Assembly: GCA_009801015.1 (NCBI GenBank)
Contig: VHZZ01006037.1
Span: 19,851-83,850 of the forward strand
DNA: 64,000 nt
Direction of reading: 5' to 3'
DNA from: Silene noctiflora
Lineage: Eukaryota; Streptophyta; Magnoliopsida; Caryophyllales; Caryophyllaceae
Below the pieces are notes generated by a model. It worked only from the letters and a program-made list of their open reading frames with translations, was not told the origin of the DNA and did not search any database. Each line of letters starts with the position of its first letter. Position 1 is the stretch's first letter. Position numbers and translations under genes: made by a program. Below, piece after piece: positions 21,700 through 32,060 of this stretch.

Positions 21700-24600
21700 G
21701 GTATCATCCAAGGCAACCGCTGCTTTCCTATCTTAGTCCTATCTTTATTCTAGCCCCAAATTACTAGCCCAAAGGGTGCCAGGCGAAGCTGTTCCAGCGT
21801 CCCAACCAGTGTTCCAGCTAAAGAAGATAAAGAAGAAGAAAAAAAATGAATTACCGAATCCGCATGATGCACCGCTTTGTAATTGTCAGGTGGTGAAAAA
21901 TTACCGGATAGATCCCTGTCAGAGTAATCAGAAGCATCCATTCCACTGGAAGAAAAGGGAGCATTAGAGAGGTAAAAAAAAAAAAAATAAGCGTAATCCT
22001 TAGTGAAGAGCCAACTGGTCTGTCTGCCCCTAATCTAAAGGATTCCGCAGGATCTTACCACTTCGCTTGAGAGACCTAATCCCAAATTGATTGCACTTCA
22101 TAAGATTGAAATTCTGACTAGTAGACTGATTCTTTTTATGATATTACCGAACAAGTCTAGTCTTTTATAATACAATAGAGCGAGTATGTTGCCGATATAG
22201 TTCTCAATCTGAGACTACTCTTTTCCATTATACCCGGGCATAGGCTCAATAACACTAGTTTTCCTATCCTGTAATCTATATGAGCAGCGGGATTTTATGA
22301 TATTAAATGATCGGGCTAGCGGAAGGCCTTTCAATTAAAAAGTGAGTTGGGTGATGGCACAAAGCAGACTTTTTTAAAAAATAAAGCTCTGATCCATGGA
22401 CTTATCCATGGAAAAGAAAAAACGGGAGGCTGTGTCAAAGATGTAGAAATTCTATTCACTCTTTTAAATATTCCACGGAAACTGCCACCCAAACTGCTTC
22501 AGCAGTCATGTCAACCTTTAGTCGCCCATAAAAAATGCACCCTTTAGAAAAAAATCCAGAAAAACCATCTCACTCCTGAGTGACTCCACATCTTCTTCGA
22601 CCCGCATATTAACAAACGAACTCCTCTCACTAGCGATCTTCCCGAGAAGGGGAACGCCCTTTTAAGAGCATGATGGGCACTCAAAACACAAGCATTAAGT
22701 TTTCTAAAAGAAGAATCTAATCTCATTTCCGAAACGGAGGACAAAGCTCGAATAGAAGTCTGTCAGAGTCTCTATTTTCTTTGAAAATGCAAGTACGGCA
22801 CTAAGGTCAATCCCTTTTTAGTAAACTTCCTATTAGTAGTCTCGTTTTCTAAAAAAAAAAAAAGAAAGTCATCCGAGAAAAGGGGGAAGCGGGGGAAGCT
22901 AAGTTCATTTATTTAATATTTAAAGACAGGTCCGTCCTTTCTTTGAATGCTGTTACGTCTAGCTTAGCTGGTTCCTAATCTATTCTATCCTTATGAAGCT
23001 TCACTCCTACTACTAAAATAAGGAGTTCAACACTATGGCTGATTCTGGTGGCGTAGAACGACTACTTCTCCTTTTAAAGTGCCAAGATTAAGGGCATTAA
23101 TTCCCTTTCTTCCTATTACACGTAAGAATAATCTAAAGTGGGATGCGCCGCTTTCTTCCTTATTCTTAGTTAGCTTCCTTAAGAGACTCCACTGAAACTG
23201 ACTTCTTTTAATACAAAAGTGTGCGTCTAAGCTAATGTTGATCCGTAAGCTTCTATCTTACTTCTTTCTCTATGACAAGACGGGAAAAAAGAGGATGTGT
23301 GAGGCATTCGTCTTATAAAGAAGAATGAAAGATTTAAAATAAACAAGGAGGGGTGGCTGTCTAAATATGAGATGGGTTTAAGCTTGACTGGATAAGCAGT
23401 TCTTTTGTTTGTTTAAGTTGAATTTGAACACTAAATTGACATTTTTACAGTTTAATGAATTCGCAACCAAGGGGAATCGATCATAAAGTGCGGGTTGGGT
23501 CTCAGTAGAAGAATATTTAGCTTCACAGGGTACTCATCTCATGACAGCCGAAGGAAGAAAAGCACCTTGGGGACCCATGATTGCTCCTATTTCCTTAGCC
23601 ATACAATGAATCCCTGATTAAGCATAATGAATCTAAGAAAAGCCTTATATCGGCGTTGCTAAAGGGAAGGCGCTTCTTTGTTCTAGTTTTTAGTATCACA
23701 CTTTTCCCTGCTTTCATAAAAGAAGGTTGACTTTGATTTGAAATGCATGTAGTTAGTCTAGCTTATTTGCATGATCCTTTGAAAAAAGAAATTCATCTTT
23801 CAGAGGTCTACTAGGACCCATTTCTCCCGTCCCTTATAGCTGTAGAAGTAGTGGGGATATGGCTGTAGAACTCAAGGTTTTTTTCGACCAAGTGCCACTT
23901 TTTTTTCATACTTTAATAGAGAGGCTTTCTTTCAAATGCTGTTTATGACTCATCCTTTAACCGCTCATTCGTCCCGGCGCATCAAATTCCCGCGTAAAAA
24001 AGGAAGACTTTCTCTATTTTAGAGTCTTAGAAACGAATGCTCCTTTAGAAAAAAAGTGCCAACCCGGGCGTAAAGAAGGCCACCGTTAATAGGATCGAAG
24101 GCTATTTCCAATGATATTTAGATCTCGGAATCAATTTATTTAACTTTAGCAGAGTGGATAAGAGATGAAAGGGAAGGCCCGGCCCCGACGACTTCTTTCA
24201 CACACGTGCGAGAACAGCACCTATATTCTGAGCCAGGACAGTACCTAGACCTAGTGCTAAAGTTTCATTCTCTTTCTAAATCAGCAGGGGTCGAAGCGAA
24301 GTGGGTTCACGGGGCTCATGAATCTGGAGAGCTTCGGTTGAAAACCCTCCAGTATGGCCAAAGCAAAGTCCTTTTATGGAACGAGTTAAAGTACGGCTCT
24401 TTGGCTCTGCCTTTACGCGAGCAAGTGAACTAGGCAAGCAAGCTAAGAAAACTTTCTTTATTCCCGCATAAGCATAAAGGCCCATACTTAATACTTAGAA
24501 TGCTAGCTCAGTGTAACAAGTAAAAAGGGGGGCCGCCCTTGAAGCTGGTTTTTCTTTTACAGTATCTTTTGCAACGAAAGAAAGAACTTCAACTGCGGAT

Positions 24601-26853
24601 TCAGATCATTAGAAAGGGCTTTGTTTGGTCCATTTCATACTTTAGGGAGTAAATAACAATACAAGAGTAAGACTGCCGTCTTCCTCCTTACGATCCTACT
24701 TGTAATTCTTATGCGTGCGAGGTAAGCCCGCTTCCAATGAGTGAGTTTCGGAAAGAGCGCACCTCTAAGTTTGCTCTATCCCCTCTTACCTTGAAAAGTA
24801 AACTTTCAGACAGTAGAATCCTTTGGCAAGTATAAGCCCTTTACTTCTTAGGAAGTTATCCTAGATACGAACTCTTATTAGGAGAAAAGAAAAAAAGCGA
24901 AAGTATAAAGAAAGTCAAGTTTATCACTATATGAATTATTTAATCGATTTAGAAACCTCTTCTTTTTCCGATTGAATACAAATTAAATTAAATAATAAAG
25001 TTCATACTTCAACAAGGGAATCTCATCTCAGTAGATGGCTTTGGGATCAAATGCCTTTTTTAAAAACGCGGCATTGCCTTCTTTTCCTACTGAACGTAAC
25101 AAGCGAGTGGAAGGCATGGATCTGAATGACTAACGTTCCAAGCAAATGAAAGGGAGAAGCCAGCTCATATCCGAATGGCTTCCTACTGTATGAGAGATGT
25201 GAACCCGATCGATAGCCCAAATTCATTACCTGTCCATGCAATTTACCTGTCTGAAGATGCGGACTCATTGGTCACTTGACTAAAAGAAAGCTTTTCCACT
25301 TGCTTTTGCTTTATTTTGTGATTCTCTCCGCTCCCCAAGACATCGCTCCAAGCACGCTGACTCTTTGTACGGCCGGTATCCTACCGCTAACTACACGACT
25401 GGTTTCTGCATCTTCACGAAGAATTCTGACCCTATGGAGCACCTATATGTAAGTCAGTCCTATCCCCTTAAGAGGAATCTTAATGATGGTATGACTCTTT
25501 TTTTAATATGTTATGTACTTGGTCGGCCTTTACTTTAAAACTTTGACTTCTTTTGCTAACCTATCAGATCTATCCTTCTTTATTGCAATTTTATGTGACG
25601 GTCAGGGTAGCGACCTCTCCTACTAAAGAACCCCCTGGGCGCGCAGACCCTCTTCAATCAGTCTTTGTCCGATCATCTCTGAAGCTCTGTTTCAGGTCAT
25701 TCCGAAGAAGACTCGCCTCTCCCGTCTTTTGACCTTGGCAGTCAATGTCCCGCTCTCCCGACCAACTACCTAAGACTACGTAAGAAAAGAGTTCCCGTTT
25801 TCATTCGGGATTTTGCCCGAGCTCTGAGATAGCTTCCTATGCGTTACGCACCCGTTCGCCACTTTGTTTCCACCTAAATCTCAGTCAAAGCACCTTCCTT
25901 TGTTCAAGATTGAACTTGCTAGACAAGCGGACCCTTCGTTAGGAGCTTTTTGTCGTTCTCCCTGAAAACTACGTTCGACCGAATCTAAGAATTAGTGCGA
26001 TCGTTATATACGCATTTTTCTAATTTGCGAATTAATGCAAGAAAGAAGGAGGCGCCGGTACCTACATAAGAAGGAAATAAAGGGTGAAGAAGGGCTCATT
26101 CTTCAATCACTGTCTTCTCTTTTCTTTTTCACCTACTTCTATCCCTTTATTTACATGCAAAGAATAGAGCTGCGAACATTCAACTTCGAACATCCCATCT
26201 CAGCAAAGAATAGAGGAGCAGATACCGGTCCCGAGCCAACCTAAGCTAAGCCAGCTAAGCAACATAGTAGGCTTTACCATCTCGATCACCGGCCACAATA
26301 AAACTACAATGGCCAAGCAGGACTAGGAATTCAAAGTGCAGGAGCAACTTCGTCATATTAGCCTAAGAATATCCGGGGGGAATCCCAAAGGTGCTTGACC
26401 AGATCAAACTAAGGAGAGGACCCAAAGGACAGCGGCTGTTAAGGAAAGGAATGACAACCTCAACCAAGTGAGAGAGAGAGGCGGGTAGCCTTTTTTTTCT
26501 TTTGATTTGATTGGCGGCATAGGATCGCCTAACAAAATAAGAGAACTAGGAAGGCGAGGGTAGAAGAAGGCTTTCGTTGTGAGCAATAGAGAGGGCGTTT
26601 ATACGACTGACCAAAGAAAGAACAAAGCCTTGCGAAGTGGACTAAGAGGATCACCTAACAGAATTAGGATAGCTTTCTTTAAGCTAGATCATCTCATAGG
26701 ACGTCTCTTAATAGCGGCGAGGGGATCCGTCATATAGAATGGGCTGCCCAAAGCCGAATCGATAGTGGTCCTGAGAGAGTCCTACCAAGAAAAAGGTGTA
26801 AGCCCTACAAAGTGCGCTGATAGAGTCAAAAGAAAGGATCATAACAATAGGCT
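21700..26853. other. Spacer without recognisable gene
   Basis: Poly-A runs of 14 (21974-21987) and 13 (22851-22863) occur here. The frame 24206-24433 (GTG start, 75 codons, containing QYLDLVLKFHSLSKSAGVEA) is the most protein-like small frame but is not recognised. No RNA genes, intron domains or promoter cores were found in these 5 kb. Confidence 0.55.
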
Positions 26854-27057
26854 TCATTCCTGAACTACACTAGTTCCATCATCAACTGCGTCAACGTCCG
26901 TGTTTCTTTCTGTGACTTCGTCTAGGTTTGGATCATCAGGAACTGCCTTAACTTAGTATTCTACTTGATTAGCTTTATCTGGGTCTTCCTCAGTAAATCC
27001 TTTGTATGAAGTTTTGCTTCCCCCACCCGATGAACGGATAGCCTGATTGACGAATGG
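26854..27057 (-). pseudogene. Acidic coding-like fragment with one internal stop
   Basis: On the minus strand the frame from 27057 to a TGA at 26854-26856 spans 67 codons, interrupted only by one TAA. It reads PFVNQAIRSSGGGSKTSY, then KGFTEEDPDKANQVEY, the stop, then VKAVPDDPNLDEVTERNTD and AVDDGTSVVQE. The mix of a Gly/Ser linker and an acidic tail, together with RNY codons, looks like genuine decayed coding sequence. The family is unknown. It resembles 54881-55063 in composition (DDGT motif in both). Confidence 0.4.
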
Positions 27058-27367
27058 CTAGTTGGAATCTTTAATGTGAAAGCTTTGATGCCAGCTCTAA
27101 GGCCTGGAATCAATCGTAGTGACGCCTCCTTTTGTATAAAGAAAAGTAGGTGATATCCTTTTTTTTATATGATCAGTAAGCGAAAATCTTGCTCCTTAAA
27201 CCTCCGTTTAACGAAGGCTTCGTTGTCAAGATGAGGCTATAAAAGTGGCTCCATCTCTTTCTATCTACGAAGTGTCCACGAAAGAGGTACCTATACTGAC
27301 CGAGACGCTTGGGTAGGCAAAAGAAGATGGATAGTTTATACTAAAGCTAAAGATAGGTGGTAGCTTT

Positions 27368-27490
27368 CTATCCACAAGCAGCAGTTGCAGTTAATTCCTT
27401 AACTTCGTCTTCGTATTCAACGGGAACAGGATCTGTAACTTCTCCTTTTTTCTGAGAATCTTTCTCCTTAATAAGCCGTGAAACAGGCAT
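27368..27490 (-). CDS. 40-codon acidic ORF with ATG start
   Basis: ATG at 27490-27488 and stop TAG at 27370-27368. It begins MPVSRLIKEKDSQKKGEV, continues TDPVPVEYEDEVKELTATAA and ends CG. Codons are strongly RNY in the middle. It overlaps the first 13 bases of the plus-strand frame 27478-27594 on the opposite strand. It has an intact start and stop, unlike most fragments of this kind here, but is too short for any family assignment. Confidence 0.25.
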   Translation of the reverse strand: MPVSRLIKEKDSQKKGEVTDPVPVEYEDEVKELTATAACG

Positions 27491-27594
27491 TAGAATTGGA
27501 CGTTGTTGCTGATGCGTTGGGCGAAACGAACAAGCCCGGGTTACGCGTGGTCATCTCATATAAAGACCTCACACCCTCTCTTAGTAGGCGATAG
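27478..27594 (+). CDS. 38-codon ORF antisense-overlapping its neighbour
   Basis: GTG start. The product contains ALELDVVADALGETNKPGL and VVISYKDLTPSL. The codon pattern is coding-like (GAC GTT GTT GCT GAT GCG). It faces away from 27368-27490, so the two form a divergent, slightly overlapping pair. There is no recognised family and no promoter core nearby. Confidence 0.2.
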   Translation: MKQALELDVVADALGETNKPGLRVVISYKDLTPSLSRR

Positions 27595-27995
27595 AAGGCT
27601 TTCTTTCACTGGAATTTGCAGTTGAATCCTAACCATAGGGAAGCCTCCTATTCTCAAGGTTCGTACCAAAAGTGCTTAAAGGTGACCCCCGTGCTGGACC
27701 ATTAGAGCAGTACCTGCTTGAGGTTTTCTTAATAAGAAAAGGATATAGAGAAAGATTTTGGTTGTTCAATCAGGTGAATTTCCCTCCTTTCGTAGGCAAT
27801 GGAGTAAACTTCCTTACTTTCTATCATCCCTCAGATGTCCTTGTCTGGCTAGAAAGCTTGGATTCCATAACCCCACCGGGGAGTTACTTCGCGCATTCCT
27901 TTATTATCCGGGCTATTCTATTTTCAGCCTAGCTATCGCCAAACCTCGAAGATGACCATATGCACGCTGGTCAAAGAGGCCCATTTCACCCATAT

Positions 27996-28029
27996 AAGCT
28001 TTTAAGAAAGAAAAGCTTTTAAGAAAGAA
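27996..28029 (+). repeat. 17-bp perfect tandem duplication
   Basis: AAGCTTTTAAGAAAGAA occurs twice head to tail (27996-28012 and 28013-28029) with no mismatch, so the duplication is recent. Confidence 0.9.
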
Positions 28030-28521
28030 GCCCAGAATCGTAGGTTAGAATATTACTTCTTCTCCCCTGCCTCATAAAGGATAAGGATGCTCAACAAGGG
28101 ACTCGGCCCGCTACGCATTGATCGCACATTACCTACCTTTTTTGTTTCATGGCGAGGCTTTCCTTTATTTGACCTCTCGAAACTGGGCTTTTTTTCGTGA
28201 CGAGGACTCATTTATAAGTCTTGTGTATTCACACTTTTTTTCTTTTTAGGATGGGGAATTAACATCTTCATGGGGTAAACTCCGGCCAGCCAACCTGGTC
28301 GTGAACTCTTAACTTACGAACCGAACTTCTCTTATATAAGTGAACAAAGTAAGTTTTTTTTTTAACCAATTAGGCAGATTGAGACCTTCTGATGCATCAA
28401 TTGCAATTGCAAGATCAGAAATTGATTCAATTTCATTTTGAATTTTTAAATAAGATAAAGATAAATATGAGGGGTCTTGATTTAGTATCGAGCTTGGCCT
28501 ATAGTCATATGTGGTTGGAGA

Positions 28522-28563
28522 GTACTCCCGGGCAAGAATTCAAGGAATTGACGGTGGAGAATG
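28522..28563 (+). rRNA. Possible decayed, internally deleted rrn18 remnant
   Basis: GAGTAC at 28520-28525, then GGGCAAGA and TTCAAGGAATTGACGG (to 28554), followed directly by TGGAGAATGT, resemble the conserved SSU rRNA segment that runs GAGTAC, CGCAAG, CTCAAAGGAATTGACGG and then GGTGGAGCATGT. The stretch between the two GG-ending blocks would be deleted. Downstream bases do not match. Chance similarity is possible. If real, it is a second rRNA relic besides 17660-17683. Confidence 0.3.
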
Positions 28564-28610
28564 TACCGGGAAGAATAGAAAGTATATCGGTAGCAGGGTA
28601 GGACCTGTCT

Positions 28611-28632
28611 TCTCTTACGATATTAATTGTCA
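28611..28632 (-). promoter_or_regulatory. Candidate CRTAAGAGA mitochondrial promoter
   Basis: On the minus strand CGTAAGAGA (28619-28611) is preceded by the AT-rich CAATTAATAT, which gives the best overall match of the three promoter candidates. Transcription would run leftward across the possible rRNA remnant in antisense. No minus-strand gene is seen for about 1 kb downstream. Confidence 0.4.
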
Positions 28633-31163
28633 AATATAGCCTGGTAGAAAGACTGTATTAGAGCCCCAAAGGATGATCGCGTAAGTAAGTTCCTTGTATG
28701 GCCGTTAAGAAAGCAATACCTTTTCATAGTCAAAAAATCTACCCTTCCCTACTATATTCTTATATATGAATAGAAAAGAGGGTTAACGAGAGCTGGAAAG
28801 CGAGTCTTTATATTATAATAGATTCAAAAGTCAATTGAACTTTACTTCTTGTTTATCCGGTAGATCTAAACTATATATGAGAGATAGAGTCTAAATGGGG
28901 CATTAGCGAAAGATATGAGATTAAGTAAGTGAGAAAATAGAAAAAAAAAAATGATACATTAAAGGCCTTATCTGCTATGTCTATGGGTCCTCTTATAGTA
29001 TATTAAAGGAGCAGCTGTTGCCATAAGCACTACTGCGTTTCAACCGCATCTGAAAACTTTCTTATGGATCTAACGAATCCCTATTAGAATTAGAAGAGAA
29101 AACATAAGCGGGGACAAGACTAGTATAAACAACGGCATTAGTTCTTTTGGCTATATATAATGATTCTTTACTTGTGTTTTTCTCTTGAGAACTACGTATT
29201 AGTAAGAAAGAAGGGCTCTTCGCAATATTCGTTCTTTGCCTAACTGCTCTTCAAGTAAGTGCCGCTAGAAGTGAAAGAATCGAAGAGGCTGCTAGACTTT
29301 GCTGGTTTAGCCAATTCAATACAAGTAGTGCCTTTTGGGTTTGGGAAAGTTTAAGCTCGTAGAATCTCGGTGATAGGAAGGAAGAATGAGGCTAGCTAAC
29401 TGTTTTCAAGCGCGTAAAGAGATTCATTTTCATGTCAGTCAAGCTAAGCCTCTTAATATAGGATAATAAGCAGGACAGCTTCTGAAAGACTTGACTTCAG
29501 AGCGGGTTAACTTCTAGTTGTTGATCGAAATCCTTGTCTAGTTCTTAATTAAAGGAATTGAATTTAGAAAATGCAAGCCAAGGTGATCTAACCCAATGTC
29601 TCGCCGAAAAAAAGCGAGTAAAATATGGAAATTTATGACATAAGACATAAGCTGATTTTTTTTATTAAGTTCTCTATTGAGACAGGAGACAGGTGAGGTT
29701 CCAAAGAAGTTCAGTTCGACTAGGACTAGCCCTTGGTTGGCTGCGTAACGGGATTAAACTTCTTATTCATAATCCTAAGTCCTACTATTGTATACTGTTA
29801 TTGTCTTATTGCTACTGGAGTCTTTCTTGTTACTTGAGCGGGTACTTCTAAACTAAATCAGGAGTCGCAGCCCCTTTATAAATCATATACATATGGCCCA
29901 CTAGCCAAGTTTTTGAAACCCTATGTGTTTACGTTCAAACCAAACCAAAGACCAAAGGTTGAGAATTTCTTTGGCTTACCTTCCTTCTTTATACTTTTTT
30001 TAACATGAATACTATTGGAATCGGAACCTTTTTGGATTGGGTGTCCTTTTTTTTACTCCTTGACCGACTCCGACCAGCATGCATCATCAAATGCTTTCTC
30101 TTAGACTGATTTTTTAATCTTTATGAATATGCGGCGGAACTTCTCCAGTAAATGCTCCGTCTTGTTGTTTTAATAGTTAGTGGGTGATCCCAAAAGGTAG
30201 AGTTTCACCCATATAGTGGGAGAAGCTTCGGAAAGAAGTCAGATCTGATCTTCCAGGCCAACATGACGAAGGTCTTCTCCGCTATGTCCCAAGGGCAAGG
30301 GGGCCTTCTAGCCATTCTACTTAAGATAAAGAAAGAAAGTACTCATTCAAGACCAGTTAGCACTTCTCCGGTGCTTTCATCGACAAAACAAGCTCAATCC
30401 TTTTAGAACGCCATAGTAAAGCAATATTCTTCTGTTTCAATCCCGATTCCTAATGTGACATACTTACTGCTTTATGAAGAAAACTAGGCCTCAGCTATAA
30501 GGATTTGGTTTGATTGTTTGAGGCAGTTAGCAAACGGACGTGCAAGCCAAGAAATGTCGTCAATGCTGTCAAACGGGAAAGCTCAGTCATAGGAAGAAGT
30601 GTTTAACACACATTTCGCTTACGAGCTAAGGACGCATCAAAAAGTGGGATAGAAGCCACAGAAAGAAAGTTAGGGTTGAACTTTCCTTCGTTTCTGGTAT
30701 CACCAGCTGGATCTGATTCTTGAACAGCTGCGCTTACAATCCATTTTAATCAATCTCGGTCTTTCAAAAAAAAAGTTTGTTTGTGAGCTTAGATCATATC
30801 AAGAAAGTAAGGGCCAAAGCCAAGCTCAAGCCCTGGCGTCTTCTTTCGCTTCCGGAACACGGGCGGACATACCATGCATTTCACGTCCTCGACGAGTACA
30901 GGTGAACCCATATATGTTATACAAGGGTTTTCCGGAAAGATGGGTAAACCGCCTTAGTTCATATCCTATTTATCTGTTTAGTAGCTAATTCCATAGAATC
31001 ATAGAAGAATGAGAACTTTAATCCAAGTTACTCTTTCTATCTTATTAATCCGGTTGAAGCATATATCACCACTCCAAAAAAGTATTAACACAAAAGACTC
31101 TTTTTCAGAATACATTAGTAGAAAGCATTTTTTTGCTAAAACATGCGAGATTCATTGACTTTT

Positions 31164-31421
31164 TTAAGAGGCTTTCTCTTCACGATCGGCGAAAGCAGCA
31201 GCTTGTTCGTTGACGTCTTTCCCAGCTTCGATTGCATCCGCTTCTTTTGAACCCTTCTTGGTGAGTGCCTTTTCTTCTTCTTCTGCTTCGCGTACCGTAG
31301 AAACAACAAAGAAAGGAATCTTCATTTCTAATTTCAAGAAAATGCATAAAGGAGTCGGCATACCTATATATATTTGGGTATTTCTACCTGGTAACCAACT
31401 GGACCTATCCCCTCTAGCCAT
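31164..31421 (-). CDS. Unrecognised 85-codon ORF with Glu/Ala/Lys-rich tail
   Basis: ATG start. The first 40 residues include a hydrophobic patch (PTPLCIFLKLEMKIPFFVV). The last 45 are dominated by Glu, Ala, Lys and Asp (EAEEEEKALTKKGSKEADA, then NEQAAAFADREEKAS), with coiled-coil-like composition. No family is recognised. The tail shares the acidic, RNY-codon character of the other fragments here, but unlike them this frame has an intact start and stop. Confidence 0.25.
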   Translation of the reverse strand: MARGDRSSWLPGRNTQIYIGMPTPLCIFLKLEMKIPFFVVSTVREAEEEEKALTKKGSKEADAIEAGKDVNEQAAAFADREEKAS

Positions 31422-31518
31422 TACCTGTAACAGTAAGTCAACAACCTACCTTCAAAGGACGCGTCTATTCGGCTGGGTTCAGCTATAGAAGGAAGGGGAA
31501 GAAGAATGAGAACTAACC

Positions 31519-31519
31519 N
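31519..31519. other. Ambiguous base (N)
   Basis: The single undetermined base in the window, within AACTAACCNACTAAGG. No frame I consider real crosses it. Confidence 0.95.
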
Positions 31520-31822
31520 ACTAAGGTTTTTGGATGTGTATCCGAAATAAAGATTCCCGAGGAATCCACGTTTCCAGCTGCTCCTTGTGGATAGAAGGCT
31601 ACCACCCCTCTCTCTATAGAAGGGGCTCGTCCCGAAGTCTTCCCTTTCTATGGCTTAGTACGCGTACTTGTACTTAAAGAGCAGGATGAATCCTTTCACC
31701 GATGTAAACAGAATCAACTGAAGCTGCTGTTTTCCAACAAAAGGAAGGGACCTGTAATTGTATTTGATTCCCCGTCCTACTCTTTTTTTTTTATTTATAC
31801 CCGTATGTAGTATTTTTAGTCT

Positions 31823-32060
31823 GAAAATCACGGGATTCTTTAAAACATGACACCAGATTTTGGCATTTCTTTAGTGAAAATGACTTTAAAGCGAAAATCA
31901 CCGCTTTCATTTAAAATTTAATTTCAAAAAGTGGCTTTCACTAACAAAAAGCCGGTTAAAGAAAAAAAGACCGCTTTCTTTAAATTATTCTGAGCTTTTT
32001 TTTTTTTTATTTTTTAAGTAAAAAGGACTTCAGTCACGAAAACCCCGCTTTGATTAAAGA
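31823..32060 (+). repeat. Degenerate tandem array, about 70-bp period
   Basis: The string GAAAAnCnCCGCTTTnnTTAAA recurs at 31823 (diverged: GAAAATCACGGGATTCTTTA), 31893, about 31964 and 32038, that is, at spacings of about 70, 71 and 74 bp. Between the first two copies the second halves also align (TGGCATTTCTTTAGTGAAAA against TGGCTTTCACTAACAAAAA). A 13-T run at 31996-32008 interrupts the third unit. This points to an old tandem repeat that has diverged strongly. A fifth, weaker unit may start near 31753. Confidence 0.5.

Larger units (their letters stand above)
28030..31163. other. Spacer with a possible rRNA remnant and a promoter match
   Basis: Besides the two sites listed separately at 28522-28619 it has no frame above 70 codons. 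The 69-codon frame 28392-28601 overlaps the possible rRNA remnant and has no recognised product. The rest consists of T-rich tracts and short purine runs. Confidence 0.55.

Noticed and set aside
31996-32008. T run as an intrinsic terminator
   Set aside because: No GC-rich stem precedes it, and plant mitochondria are not known to use this type.
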